Below, piece by piece: positions 1 to 12,312 of a DNA stretch of 64,000 bases. Under the pieces are notes generated by a model, which worked only from the letters and a program-made list of their open reading frames with translations, was not told the origin of the DNA and did no database searches. The DNA is from Spinacia oleracea (Eukaryota; Streptophyta; Magnoliopsida; Caryophyllales; Amaranthaceae). The position numbers and the translations under genes were made by a program. The first letter of the stretch is position 1. Each line of letters opens with the position of its first letter. Where the stretch lies: assembly GCF_020520425.1 (NCBI RefSeq), contig NC_079487.1, positions 127,432,385 to 127,496,384 on the forward strand. The letters run 5' to 3'.

Positions 1-711
1 TGGATTATACACCCGGGTGCACAGTGCTCATTGTGCACCCTGTTGAACATTTATTGAAAATCTAATCAACATTGAGAACGATATCAATGTACATGTAGTA
101 GTGAAATATTTAAACTATATGTTCTATGGATTTGAACTATATGTTCATTGGCTATATGTTCGGTCTTTGGGTATGAACAATATGTTCTTTGTATTTGAAT
201 TATATGTTCTTTGTAAAACAGGCATTGTGCACCCTATGGTACCAACTTTTGAATCCCGTTTCCACGTATCCTCGATCGTATCCGTTTTCCATATATGTGC
301 AACCTAACGCTACATCATGGATCTGTATTAATGTGAAAGATTTTAGGCCAACCTAAACAAAAGATCAACTTGCTTTAATCAAAACAACCAAAGTCTTAAT
401 CACATTAATGTTCCCATGGAATTAAAATAAAATAATTAAACTTAAGTTCCAAAGTGCCCTTGACAAGTCAAATCCGAGAACCCTATTGGAACGATAGCCA
501 TTCAAAATTATCCCCCACTTAACAACTACCCTAAGTACTAAAATGAACATCAACCTCACAATCCCTCCAAAAATCCTAGGCAAAGCAGCCTCATTTGTTC
601 AACACCTCTCTTCTATTAATTTTTTTGTTTAATTTTCTTTATTTATTTGTATTGTAAAGCTTCAAGTGTTGAAGTGAACCACACAATAGAACCTAAAAAT
701 CTAAAAGAAAA
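1..711. other. Intergenic, upstream of BIC gene
   Basis: No gene is supported here. The first 250 bases hold a degenerate repetition of short TATGTTC-type words and two copies of ATTGTGCACCCT (about positions 32 and 222), which looks like a decayed repeat. The only reading frame is short and repeat-driven. The remainder is AT-rich spacer. Confidence 0.5.
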
Positions 712-790
712 CACGTAAAGTTGTCACTTGCCATACAAAAAAGAAACAATGTTTGGAATGACGTGTAAACTAACACCCCACTTATATACT
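712..790 (+). promoter_or_regulatory. Putative promoter of the BIC gene
   Basis: A TATA-like TATATA lies at 783-788, about 120 bases before the ATG at 907. Two ACGT-core elements lie just upstream, CACGTA at 712-717 and GACGTG at 760-765. ACGT cores are bound by bZIP factors such as HY5, and BIC genes are known to be light-induced through cryptochrome and phytochrome signalling, so these sites fit. Their use here is inference. Confidence 0.4.
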
Positions 791-906
791 CATTTCTTTC
801 TCTCCTCAAATACTTATATTCTTCCTCACACCACTTCACAATTTCCAATCAAAATTAGAAAACACAAAGGAATTCTCAAAAGAAAAACAGGTGAATATCC
901 AAACCA

Positions 907-1051
907 ATGGAAGATAAACAACCCCCCACAATGCAAATTCAAGTTAAAGTTGAAGAAACTCATCAAATACCCACCTCGTTGAGTCAAGAAAAAACCAGGT
1001 TTGACGCGCCCGGAAACGACGATCATCATCAACTACAACCGCAACAACAGC

Positions 1052-1110
<59 letters not shown>

Positions 1111-1434
1111 AAGCGGCCAAATGAGAGCAATAGTGAAGAACAGAAGAAACCAATAGTTGATCAAGAAAAGATGGAGAAAAGGAGTAATAGTAATAATAAT
1201 AATGTAGGAATATTGGGTCCAAGAGAGAGAATGAAGAGGCATAGAAGAGAGGTAGCAGGGAATGTTTGGATACCAGAAATGTGGGGCCAAGAAAATTTTC
1301 TCAAAGATTGGACTGATTGTTCAGCGTTCGATGCTTCTTTGGTGCATCAAAATATAATGCTAGCTCGAGCTTCTTTAATGGAGGAGAGAAGAAGATCTAA
1401 TTCCACTACTCTCACTGTAGAAAATAGCTGTTAG
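907..1434 (+). CDS. BIC: BIC-type blue-light inhibitor of cryptochromes
   Basis: Single-exon protein of 175 residues. The C-terminal half matches the conserved cryptochrome-interacting region of plant BIC1/BIC2: residues 104-146 begin [15 protein letters not shown], contain WIPEMWGQE and [15 protein letters not shown], and are followed by an ARASLMEE segment. BIC proteins bind photoexcited CRY2 in the nucleus and block its dimerisation, damping blue-light responses. The N-terminal half is low complexity: 23 consecutive glutamines at residues 46-68, then a charged stretch and an Asn/Ser run. The start at 907 is the first ATG of the open frame and lies about 120 bases after a TATA box. The polyGln run is unusual. 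BIC1 and BIC2 cannot be told apart here. The family call is strong because the core motif is nearly continuous. Confidence 0.9.
1042..1110 (+). repeat. (CAA)n coding microsatellite
   Basis: Twenty-three in-frame glutamine codons. All are CAA except one CAG at the third position of the run. The near-pure array is expected to vary in length between individuals. Confidence 0.95.
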
Positions 1435-2293
1435 TTTTCTTATTACTATTGCTTTTTATTTCCCCCTTCTTTTCCCGTTGTTAATATAAATTTGTTTACA
1501 AAGATAAAAGATCATATACGTATACAAGTATTATTTATGTGTACAAACGAAATGTGTGTTCGTTTGCACGTAATTGATTTTATTAGCATGATAGTACATG
1601 TGGTTTCTAATTTATACATTTATTTACATAAAATATATAAAAAAGCTAAGAGATTATCAAGCTATTCAAGTACTGATGTTTGTTAGCTATATCATTGAGG
1701 CTATGGCCTATTACTGTTTACAATATGTGAAATTTTCGACTTTTCGCCCCCATTTGTAATTTGTATTGACTTATTTGTACAAAAATCAAGAGAAAAGTAG
1801 AGCTATACAAATTAAAAAAACCAAAGTACAATGTCCTATGCATTGATGTTGTAGTTCTTCCAAGTTATTGCATTTTAGCTAAGCAAGATTGGAACACTTT
1901 TGGGGTGAACTTCTCCTTCTTTGTCGAACCCCTGCAACAATGGTTGCAATCTAACCTAACCCACAGCTCCTCCACTTCCCACACAACCACCAACCTCCCT
2001 TGGAAGACCCTTTTTCCTTCGATCCATTGGGCCATTTGGAAAAGCATATGTAATTTGAGAATTAATCTTGATAAAAATTGCGTTAAACAAAAATGTTACT
2101 CCGTATAATATGATATTTAATTAAATACTAACATATAATATGGGATAAATATTTTATGCATAATTTATTTTATGTATTTTATTTTTGTAAAGGTGATCAT
2201 TAAAAATAAAATTTGGTAAAACATCTTGTAAACTAAATTTAAATTTAAACGAGTAGTTGGTTGCCATGTTTAAATTTCAATTAATTTTTTTTA
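1435..2293. other. BIC 3' flank and spacer
   Basis: AT-rich sequence with probable 3' untranslated region of the BIC gene at its left end. No further gene or clear repeat is seen before the MULE that starts at 2294. Confidence 0.5.
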
Positions 2294-4488
2294 CGGTTTT
2301 TTCATGAAATGCCCCCGAGGTTTCACGAAATTCACCAAATACCCCTGCGCGTTTCAAAATACATAATATACCCCTATTTTTTTTCGTATTGTTCACCAAA
2401 TACCCCTATTTTGACTTTCCGTTAGTCCTCCGTTAAGTCATGTTTATAATTCACCAAATGCACATGTTTATAAACTTTTTACACAATATACACCTATTTG
2501 TAAACTTGTTTGCACCAAATACCCAAACTGCTTTTAAACTGCATAATTTAAATCTAACGGCTAATTTGCAGTTCTAAATTTCCTAGCAATGAAGTAGAGC
2601 AGTTTGTAACAAATTTCCAGCAATAAACAGGGATTATATTCCATAAAAAGCTGATTAATTTGCATAGTAGCTTTACAAATACTCTGAATAATAATACCCT
2701 TGCAATGAACATTTACAATCACTCTTGTACTACAAGGCATTGCCCTGCTTACATAAGATATGACCTTCGTGGGCTTCGTCACAATAAAAATAATCATTCT
2801 TACAAATTTAGTGTTCTCGTTGAACCAACTGTGTATGCTATCAGTAATTTTGTGTTTACACTTTACATCAAAACCTAAAAATGCATGAAAAATGTCAGTT
2901 GCTTAGCTTGCCTTAGGCCCAAGAGACAAAGAGCAGCAAATTGAACTGGTGTGACATGAGCTTGTGGAGACAGCAGTTGGTTGGCACCAAGAAGTTCATT
3001 AGCAGCACCAAGATCAGATGGCCATAATAAAATGACAAAACCAGAGATCATCAGATTAGGTGCTGCCCTGCCAACTGCAAACAATATCTTGGAACTCAGA
3101 TACAATGGCAAACCAATGACTATTAAAGAGAATAGGCAAGAAGCTTTTGAGACATGATTTTGGAGGTACCAACCCCAACACTTAATCAAACAGACAAGAT
3201 TCTCCTTAGATATACTTGAAAGCAAAATACACAATAGGTGAAAATTCGAGGTTGAGCAGAATTCTATTTGGGCCATAACTAAATATTTTTATCACAAACC
3301 ATGATATCTTATCATCATTCTCAGGAGTGTTTAACTTTAAAGTAGGACCCTTAATGGTAATGCTCTCCGTAGTCATCATTTATCAAAGGTTTATCAAAAG
3401 TTTAAGACCTTCAATACTCATGAAGTCATGAAGCATATACAATCATACACATTTACACCATTCACCTGTTTCACAACAATGATTATCTCTCTAATTTCAC
3501 AAAGGCCCGCTTTGTTCAAGTGAAACTTTTTTCCAAATTAACCAAGACTACAATCATAATGCACCACAATCAAAATCTATCATGCCAGATGCCATCAAAT
3601 TCCACAAATTAAATTTCACAAATTCCACAAATTTTACATAATAAACTGCAGGAGGGGGGTTGTAGGTAACCTGGACTTGTGATTTTCCAAATTGATTAGA
3701 GTTGAACACGAGATTAGGTTTTTCGTGATCGTCAACCCAATCTTCGCAAGCTTGCCAATCGTCCATTAAACAAGCTTCCTTGCTGAAAGCATTCGGGTCA
3801 GGGTCCATATATTGCGGGTCAATCACAAAAATTGGGTACACAAAATTCGATTCTGTAGCAGCTTGTTCAAGAGTCGGGTTACCGTGGATTCAGAATCCCT
3901 TTCGGAATCACATTAGAGAAGAATTGGATGAAGCCGCCATTTTTGTGATAATTGAAGAAGTTTTAGCGTCTGGAGTTTGGTAGGGAGAAGGAGGTGGTTC
4001 GAGGAGAGAGAATTGAGAAGGCGCCGTCGTCTTCTCCTTCCTTAGCTGCCGCCGCGCCGTCTTCTCTTTCCTTCCTCGATCTCCTCTCGCCGCCAGCCTT
4101 CAACCTTCGTCGGCGGCAATGGTGGATTCTTCGGACTTCCTACCACCTGCACTACCAAATCACCGGAAGAAGAGACTTGTATTTCTGGGTAATTTGAGGT
4201 GAATCAATGGCTATTGATGAATTGGGGGTGAGATTGAAGATGGGTAAGAAAGAACAGAGGAGATGAGAGGAGAGAGAAGAAAAGAGTTTTTTTTTTAAAG
4301 TTAAAATGTAGAATATAGGTAAATAAGGGTATAAACGTAAATAAATACTAACGGAGCACTAACGGCCGTTAAATCCAAGGGTATTTGATGCACTTTATGT
4401 TTACATAGGGGTATATTATGTATTTTGAAACGCGCAGGGGTATTTGGTGAATTTCGTGAAACCTCGGGGGCATTTCATGAAAAAACCG
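2294..4488. mobile_element. MULE 1, non-autonomous, probable Pack-MULE
   Basis: The element starts CGGTTTTTTCATGAAATG and ends with its inverted copy. The long terminal inverted repeats contain several CACCAAATACCCC words. It is flanked by an identical 9-bp duplication, TTTTTTTTA, at 2285-2293 and 4489-4497, the length typical of Mutator-like transposons. No transposase is visible. The interior has long minus-strand frames (2875-3276 and 3554-3841) and a GC-rich patch at about 3994-4140 unlike its surroundings, so it may have captured host gene pieces. Its ends are related to the elements at 34638 and 61046. Confidence 0.85.
3554..4150 (-). pseudogene. Possible captured gene fragment inside MULE 1
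   Basis: On the minus strand a GC-rich, 5'-UTR-like stretch (about 4150-3994) is followed by an ATG at about 3940 and then a frame at 3841-3554. That frame includes an acidic segment, YMDPDPNAFSKEACLMDDW. The base composition and order look like the first exon of a captured gene. The source is not recognised and the frame is not continuous from the ATG. Confidence 0.3.
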
Positions 4489-5002
4489 TTTTTTTTAATA
4501 GAGCTAAGTAAATGTAGATGAGTTGGCGTGCTAAAACATACGTAATTGTTAATGAACCGGCCTGTAAAAAAAAACCGTAAGTATAGTTTAGTTTCATAAG
4601 AAATTATTAAAATATATAATTATGGTAGGCATTAAAGTTTTAATACGGGGTATTTAATAAACATAGCTTATATGTTTTGAGCTGTTTAAATATCATAAGA
4701 TGTGGTATTGGATTACTGGTTAAAATTCTAGCTCATGAACATGAGGACATGAGTTCAAGGGTTGATATTCGCATTTATTCATCTTTCTGTAAGTTTATAA
4801 GAAAACAATGGGGTGAGCATGAATCAGAAGTTTATAACATAATTTGAACTTCCACCCACCTATAGGAAAATAGTAAAATTCTTTAGAATGAAGAAATTTA
4901 GCAAAATAAAGTCATGGAATATCGGTCTATAAAAAATTGTAAACATGCAGGTTTAATAAATAGTCAAATTCATTCACCCGAGAATTATAACCATCTGAAA
5001 TG
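4489..5002. other. Spacer between two MULEs
   Basis: No gene. At about 4700-4790 there is a tRNA-like pair of boxes (GGTTAAAATTCTAG followed by GAGTTCAAGGG), which may be a decayed SINE, but no tail or target duplication was found. Confidence 0.4.
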
Positions 5003-6138
5003 GGATCTTTTACCAAATCAGCTACTTTTACAATTTTATTTACCAAAATGGCTACTTTTAAAATCTATTTCTCAAACCTGCTACTACCTATAATTTATTT
5101 ACCAAAATGACTATTTTCATTTTGTGGCAAAAACAATTAAACTGGTTTGATTTGGTTCATTATTTAATATAGTTAACCTTTTTTTTTTTTTGGGTTTATT
5201 AATTTTTTTTTTGTCTACTCTATACTCCGAAATCATTTTTCTTTTGATATTGCCCACAAATAATTTAAAATGTTGCTCATGATGGTTTTATTTCGATACA
5301 TACACGATGCATGCACCATTGTAATAATTTAAGTTTATTTTTTATCCATTTTAATATTTTAATTACGTTTAGTTTTGACAACCTAAACTCGATCCAATGT
5401 TGGGCAAATTTGTATTATGCATGCATGCTTGTTATGACGCATCATCTTCTCAAATTACACCATTGCTACCTATTTCTTGCTCCAATGATAAGTTAATTAT
5501 TAATTAATTATTTTAATTCAATTCATAGTTTCATACTTAATAATGAGAAATTACAGTAATTTAAAAAAACTAAAAAATACAATTGACTATAGTAAGATAG
5601 TGGTCCGCCTTGTAGGAATAATAGACGCAAATATTTGCACTGTCAGGCGCCTTTATTACACGCGCTACTCTAGCTTCTCCTTCACGTCACTTTCACGCAC
5701 ACGGTTTTAGAGTATGTTAAATTCTTGGTTGATCGAGTTTGCTAAGCAAATTCGTTTAACACAACGAATTCGCGTATCTAAGCGACCGAATTAACATATC
5801 CGCAACAACACTTCAGCCAATTTCTTTATATTTGTAATATTTGCGAGCAAGTCCCTATAAAAAAAACTTTTGAAGTTGCTAAAAGGCTAAAAGTATTAGT
5901 AAATCGTCAATCGGCTTATTATTAAAAAAAATCAAACCGGTTCACTATGCAAAAAAAATTAATCGGGTTCATTAGTTTTATAAAAGCCCAAACCGGTTTA
6001 TTGGTTTTTAATTTAAAGTCAAAAGAGTAGCTAATTTTTTTTTTTGAAACTAAAGAGTAGCTACTTTGGGAAATACAATTTAAAACTAGCCGTTTTGGTA
6101 AATAAATTTTTAAAAGTAGCTAGTTTGGTAAAGGATCC
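5003..6138 (+). mobile_element. 1.14-kb MULE derivative, copy 1
   Basis: Starts GGATCTTTTACCAAATC and ends in its inverse, TTTGGTAAAGGATCC. The imperfect inverted repeats exceed 100 bp and contain several GCTACTTTT words. An exact 9-bp duplication, TCTGAAATG, flanks it at 4994-5002 and 6139-6147. No protein is encoded. A second copy in the opposite orientation lies at 28352-29476 and shares the internal CACGTCACTTTCACGCACAC region. Confidence 0.88.
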
Positions 6139-6478
6139 TCTGAAATGTTTCGTATTCTTAGGCCATGTATCTATATTAATATATTATTAAAAGACGTTTC
6201 TAATAATGCATGAGTGCCGCGTAAAACTCTCTAATCACTAGAACACGTCGCATCATCTCTTTAGAAAGGAATATATTCCACATGTACATAACATCAAAAT
6301 TTTCTTGCAATAAGATTTGAATATGGGACATGTTATATGAAAAGTTGTATTTTACCATCTTAACCAACCATTAGATATGATATTTGTTGAACATAAATAC
6401 ATATATCTTGGAACATCCAAGCGTATGATATATACATCAACTTTTTAGTAACCTGGACATCGCCCGAACCAAATACTA

Positions 6479-6670
6479 GTTTTTTTGGTTCTACTACGAG
6501 GAGTTCACACCACCTTCGGCGAGTGGACCGATTTCCTACGGGAGTTTGCATGGGTACCTCGATGGGTAGAATCCCTCCCAGTTGAGATTTTTTCCATTGC
6601 AAAGGCTCGAACCCGAGACCTTGGTTAAGGAGCAAGAGGCCGTTAACCACTCATGCCAACCTCAATTGGT
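6479..6670 (-). mobile_element. tRNA-derived SINE, family 1, copy 1
   Basis: On the minus strand this 192-bp unit begins ACCAATTGAGGTTGGC, has an A-box-like GAGTGGTTAACGGCC and a B-box GGGTTCGAGCC, and ends in a short A tail. It is flanked by GAACCAAATACTA (6466-6478) and GAACCAAACACTA (6671-6683), a 13-bp duplication with one change. The same family sits on the plus strand at 19865-20055. Confidence 0.88.
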
Positions 6671-6683
6671 GAACCAAACACTA

Positions 6684-8640
6684 ATTGAGTTTTAATAATA
6701 GTATAGATAAATACGGAGTACTCCGTTACATATTCAAAGTCGAGTAATAAAGTATTATTAATGACTAACAAGTGAAATGCACACGGCCCAACAAAAGTAC
6801 ACAAAACCCAATGGGCAATGGTGAAACCTAAACAGCACCAACTTTAAGCGTGGAAGGCCTGATCCATTTACGTTTACCAATTACCAACTTGCTACCCGAG
6901 ACCGTTTTTTATTTCATTTTGGACGCAACGCGTATGGTCGTTTTTTCAAACCAAAAAAAAAAGCATCAGATGAAAATTTGGGGTGATAAAAAATGCAACA
7001 TACTTGCCCAAATGGTATACAATTGTTATCGTACTTATGTGCATCTACGTATCTATTAATGACTTGTTGACCTGTTAGTTAAGATTTTAAAACTGGAAAT
7101 CGATGATCTACGCAGAATAGGTTTTAGGTTTGAATCTTCACTTTTTTTTAAATATGTATTGCCTACCACTCATTTGCGAAGAAAATATAAATATATAAAA
7201 ATCTACCTAGCTGGATTTGATTGGTCATGAAAACCTCTAGGGTGTCTTGTCCCTAGTGAAATTAAGCTAGCTTTCTGCTTGAGGCCCAAATCATCAATGT
7301 GACAGTCAATATGATCGTCACCCTCGCGATAGCCCAACATTCCCTTCCATGTTCCGCACTCAAATTGGTGTCAATAATCTTTTATCGCAATTTTTTGAGT
7401 AGTGGCGATCCCAATATTTATATATGTATTGTTGTCCAAAAGAGCAGTCATTTCAACCCTAACTCCTTAAGGGTATTATTCCACCCGAGCTTAAGGTTAA
7501 GATGGTCAAAGAAGGAATAATTACAAAACTTGGATTTAGTTATTATTTTGTAATTAGGAAGTTTTATATTGAAAACTCTGTATCGATTGGCATACGATTT
7601 GTTAATTTTTTTGGTGAAAATTTGAGATTAAAGTCAAAATTATTAATGTTTGATTAGCAAGTTAATAAAATAAAATAAATTTAGATTTAGATAGTATTAT
7701 TAATGTCCAATTGTTACAAATTATCAAGCCGGCCACCACATGGATCGAGTCACTCAAATATCACCCCTTATATGCGCTTAATAATTTTAAGGTAGGTTCG
7801 ACGTACTCCATCTCGAAAATCTATAATAAGTACTCGATATTATTGATAAGAATTTTTGATGATCACATTTACATGACTGGTGTAAACGTGTTACGTGTGT
7901 ATAAACTCCCTTAAATAGTTAAAATAATAAAAATTTACATTGGGTGATTTTGATCATTTTTCAAATAACTTTACACCGTCTTACAAATTGATTGTACAAT
8001 AAACCCTTGTTTTGGTGTCTTACATTTGTATTAGGGTAAACTCAATAAGGTGTAAGGCTAGGAATATTGAAATGTAGTACTCGGTCTATTCTTAAATAAT
8101 TGACGCTTTAACATTTACAAAATAATCTAGGGAAAGAAAATAAGATGTTTTTTTAGTCCTTTAACTAACATGATTAATTAAGAAAATCAATTTTAATACT
8201 TCTTAAATGTTGAAACGATCTCGAAAATGATATTTCTCCAATATTTTGTATCTCTCTTTAAAATACTCAATGATGACCGAGATGTTCGTACAATAATGTA
8301 AATTATCAAAGTGAAAGTTACCTCCATAGTATTAAAACACAACTATAAAGAACCCAAAAATAACCCCAACTTGGTGCTTGAAATTTCAAATTGATCGATT
8401 GTTTTAATTAACACTTGTGTTGAGTGTACGCTTACAATTAGTATCCCTTAATTTACCCATGATTTTTGCTAACACCAATCGTAATCGGGTTGACTTTCAA
8501 GTATTATTTTCTTCATTTTATTTTCGTATGATAATGGCCCATTATTAGTTCAATTATTTTATTCCTAATTAAAATGGTTCTCCCTCTTATATATTTAATT
8601 TTAATTTCAAAATTTCAATATAATATATATGCGCTAGTTA
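6684..8640. other. Intergenic before RNase-like gene A
   Basis: AT-rich DNA without a supported gene. A tRNA-like B-box (GGTTTGAATC) near 7130 may be an old SINE. The reading frames here are short and have no recognisable domain. Confidence 0.5.
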
Positions 8641-8648
8641 TATATAAG
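8641..8648 (+). promoter_or_regulatory. TATA box of RNase-like gene A
   Basis: TATATAAG lies 72 bases before the ATG at 8713. All six array genes have a TATA element 70-95 bases before their start. Confidence 0.6.
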
Positions 8649-8712
8649 GGTGATACGTACCGCTTCATTTCATTATAATCATAACATTAATTGCCATTAC
8701 GAAAGAAAAACA

Positions 8713-10448
8713 ATGGCAACATGGAGGAGCTTAGTATTCATCACTAACATTGTGTTTCTCTTGAATTTTACAATGGAAACTCTAGGCAATGATTTTCAAG
8801 CATTCTACTTTATCCAACAGGTGATTTTTCTTTTAAATCTTTTTTTGTCTCACAAAAGCTCCAATTCTTTGTTGTTGTACGTTGTTTTGCAATATTCTAC
8901 ATGGTGATACAACGGTCAATTTTTTAGTTGACTATATATTTTACAAATTACACGTCAAAAAATGTATTCTACAAATTTAAGGTTAATATAATGGTAATTG
9001 GATTAAAGATCTTATAATATCATATTTGACCGCTTTGCAAAATATAAGGTCACTTTATAAAATCATAAAGTATGTTTTTTCACCACATAAATGTCCGCAA
9101 AACGTAGGACATTGTAGATTTTCCATTGCATTTGTATAATTTACTAAATTTTGTTTTGATTTAATTTCTATATTTGAAATGCAGTGGTTACCTTCATACT
9201 GTAATCAAAGAGGAACAACATGTTGCTACCCACCAACAGGAAAAGGGGCTGCAGATTTTACAATTTATGGGCTTTGGCCTTACAATAATTACAATGGTGG
9301 CTCCATTCAAAATTGTGCCGGTGCAAGTTACGACGTTGCTCCGGTAAGTAATAAGTTACTACATATGACCTAGTACCCAATTTTTTTTTTTTTTTTTTTT
9401 GGTGTTAGCACCCAATTCACCCTTAGGGCCAATCCGGATTTGGGGCGAGTTCTGGGTGGATAAGTTCCAGTCCCCTCCCAATTGTTGTTGCGGGGGATCG
9501 AACACGAGTTCTTTCTACCAAGTCAACCCCAATCACCATTGAACCAACAGGCAATTGGTACCTAGTACCCAATTCTTGGCTTCTCATGTATTGTTGATGA
9601 GCAAGGATTTTTGTTAGGCAGACTCACAATATATTAATTAAGAGTTAAAACTTTAAAGTCGCTCTTTATTAAAAAAACGGTCACCCTAAAAAAGTAAGCA
9701 TTGTTTTAAAGAGTCAAACACATCAAAGAAAAAGTTGTTATTAAGGAGTAGTTGAGAATTTTAAAGATGTTTTGTTACGAATGTGAAGATTTTAAGTTTT
9801 GAAATTGCTTAAGAGAGACTTGTGTTTTATACTTTTATACTACATATGCATATGCTATGTAGAAAGACTTGTTGAGTTTCACGTGTGAACTTTACATTTC
9901 TTTTTAGGCATGCAAATGACGTAGCTAGATGAAAATTTCCTTCCATAAAATTTCTTTATAATTTTACTCCAATACAATGCAAACAACTGATGAAAACTTT
10001 GGCATTTAATCGAAAAATGCAGCTTAAACCAATTCAAAGCATGCTACAAAAGTCATGGCCATCTTTTACATGCCCACAAATTGGGAGGAAATTCTGGTTG
10101 CATGAGTGGAACAAACACGGAACATGCTCAAAATCTGCCCTAGACGAGATGTCATATTTTGAGGCAGCACTAAACCTCAAAAACAAGATCAACATCTTCC
10201 AAGCCCTTGCGAAAGCCAGGATACAACCCAATAACCAGTTTTATACTCTTGATAGCATAAACATGGCTATCACTCGAGCCATCGGGTTTCGGGCCTCGAT
10301 ATTCTGTAACCATGATGCTCAAGGAAACAGTCAGATTTGGCAAATTATATATTGTGTTGATAAAAGTGGTACCAAAATCATCAACTGTCCTAACTCTTCT
10401 GCGGGACAAGGTGGTTGTTCTTCTACCATCAAGTTTCCATCTTACTAA
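8713..10448 (+). CDS. Secreted RNase T2-like protein, copy A (CAS I His to Tyr)
   Basis: Three exons: 8713-8820, 9185-9343 and 10023-10448, joined in phase 0, 230 residues. Exon 1 encodes a hydrophobic signal peptide followed by the FYFIQQ strand. Exon 2 carries WLPSYCNQ, the CC pair and the first active-site motif. Exon 3 carries WPSFTCP and the second motif, [13 protein letters not shown]. Ten cysteines match plant S-like RNases such as tomato RNase LE. T2 enzymes cut RNA through a 2',3'-cyclic phosphate using one histidine from each motif. Here the first motif reads FTIYGLWP, so the first histidine is tyrosine and ordinary catalysis is not expected. Family members lacking an active-site histidine are known, for example a Calystegia rhizome storage protein. 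Intron 2 holds a SINE. It groups with copies B and D. Confidence 0.9.
9383..9559 (-). mobile_element. tRNA-derived SINE, family 2, in intron 2 of copy A
   Basis: On the minus strand: A-box-like TGGTTCAATGGTGATTGGGG, then B-box GTTCGATCCC, then a body ending in an A tail (the T run at 9383-9400). An exact 15-bp duplication, ACCTAGTACCCAATT, flanks it at 9368-9382 and 9560-9574. The exact duplication indicates a fairly recent insertion. Three relatives lie at 22252, 22755 and 46056. Confidence 0.92.
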
Positions 10449-11329
10449 TACTTTCTACGGAGTATATATTAGTCTTTGTACGTACTCATTTATGTAGCAA
10501 ATACATACATACATACTCCATACGAAATATATAAATATATTTTATGCGATACATGTGTGACATTTTATATGAAATTTTTAATTTTATAAAACAAAATTAA
10601 GTCGTAGGAGTATGTAGTTGACTAGATAATAAATATTCTATATTTTTGGTTTTAATTTTTTTATCCGGGAATTAAATATATGATTTTTATGTCCATTCAA
10701 TCATAATGTTAACATGTTACTCCTTATATTTAATAAGAGTATAATACGAACATCATAGGAGGTACCAAAATGTAAAAGATTTCAAGCGTTTCCTTATAAA
10801 TAGAGATTAATTAATGATATTGATCTAACGATCTAAAGAGTAACAAACGGACTTGATTCCACAAAGTAAGCTTCAAACGGACTACGCACAAATCAGTATA
10901 ATTTGCAAAACATTTTTTTTATTTATATCGAGGAATTCAATCTTGTACAAATCATGAATTTGAGGAACTTGACAGATCGAATTTGGATGGTTGATGTCCA
11001 TAATACAAGGAAAACTACTAATTATTCAAAAATGGTAGAACTATTCACCCCTACATTGTGGTAAAACAATTAATTAAGTAGGGCGTCTATTAAGTGTGAC
11101 TCAGATAAAAAGAAATTTTCATCGTGAAACCATATGCCAATTTGTTTTATGAAGTAAACTAATTTCCATAGTCTATTCTTATATCAAATGTGAGACACTT
11201 ATATATACGTCGTAGCATGATGTATGTATGTTTGAACTTTGGAGATAAAGCTATGTACAACATAATTTCAACAAGTTACGGACGTACGAGTCCATTTTTC
11301 AGTCGTGACTGTTTGGTCTGGAGATTTCA
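10449..11329. other. 3' flank of copy A and spacer
   Basis: Probable 3' untranslated region followed by AT-rich spacer. No gene or defined repeat is seen before the LTR-like region at about 11330. Confidence 0.45.
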
Positions 11330-12130
11330 AATTTGTTATGTGTGCCTCGAATCTTCCTTGAAGGATGTTAAGGTGCTGTAGTGGAAGGTCTGACTTTAAA
11401 TGGACATATCTCATGATCTACTCATTAGATTGAGTTGATTCAAGTTGGATGTGAAAGCTTGGCTCAATAGATTTCCAACGCCTGGTCATAAGCTCATTTT
11501 GGATGAGAAATGAGGGAATTATGACCAATTTACGAGAAGTTGTCATGCAGCAGGGGAAGTTCGGCCGATGCTGTTGGAGGTTCGGCCGAACCTGCTGGAA
11601 GTTCGGCCGGACTCTTAGAATGTTCGGCCGAACCTGAAGAGATCAGTAGCTATGATTTTGGAGGTTCGCCCGAACTTTTGGGTAAGTTCGGCCGAACCTG
11701 ACCTTGGTTCGGCCGAACCCTTTAAAGGTTCTACCGAACTCTGCGGGTAAACTGTTTTCTTCTCCGCAAGGTTCAATCGACGTGGCCTTTTCTTGTCCCT
11801 TAGATTGGTTTGATGTCTAACACTATAAATACCAAATGTAATGAGATTTTCAGAATCAAGAGAGAGAAACACAAGTGAGGTTGAAACCCTATATCTAAGC
11901 ATACATAGAATTCTCTCTTCTTCACCTTTGAGAATTCCTCTTTGTAATCCTTTCTCCATTGAAGAGTAATACAAGCTCCAAACCCTCCCCCGTGGTGGAT
12001 GTAGCTCATTGAAGAGAGAACCACCTTAAATCTTTGTGTGTGTTTTAATTTCTTTAATTATTTTTTCTCATTATTCAAACATCAAATTGTCATACAATTC
12101 CAAATTCAAGCCTAAAAGGTCCTTCATTTA
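11330..12130 (+). mobile_element. LTR-retrotransposon fossil (probable lone LTR)
   Basis: The region looks like an LTR: a U3-like part, a TATAAATACC element near 11823, and a downstream transcribed-leader-like part with GTGGATGTAGCTC and AGAACCACCTTAAATC, typical of plant LTR ends. The U3-like part (11559-11760) contains six or seven imperfect copies of the palindrome GTTCGGCCGAAC. No coding region is next to it. The ends are approximate and no target duplication was fixed. Confidence 0.45.
11559..11760. repeat. Clustered palindrome GTTCGGCCGAAC
   Basis: At least six close or exact copies of a 12-bp palindrome at irregular spacing of about 15-50 bases, in otherwise AT-rich DNA. They lie inside the LTR-like region. 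Confidence 0.8.
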
Positions 12131-12229
12131 TAACAAGATTAATTCATTTTTCTTGTGATGTGGTCTATTATATGAATTTCTCCTGTGAAGCCATATTTTG
12201 AACAGACAATTTCATGATTTACGACATAA

Positions 12230-12232
<3 letters not shown>

Positions 12233-12310
<78 letters not shown>
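12233..12310. repeat. (AT)39 microsatellite
   Basis: A pure dinucleotide run of 78 bases, next to the MITE-like element that follows. Confidence 0.97.

Positions 12311-12312
<2 letters not shown>

Noticed and set aside
944-1290. Minus-strand frames with Val or Leu runs
   Set aside because: Antisense shadows of the CAA repeat in the BIC gene.
11615-11974. 119-residue minus-strand frame
   Set aside because: It arises from the palindrome cluster in the LTR-like region.
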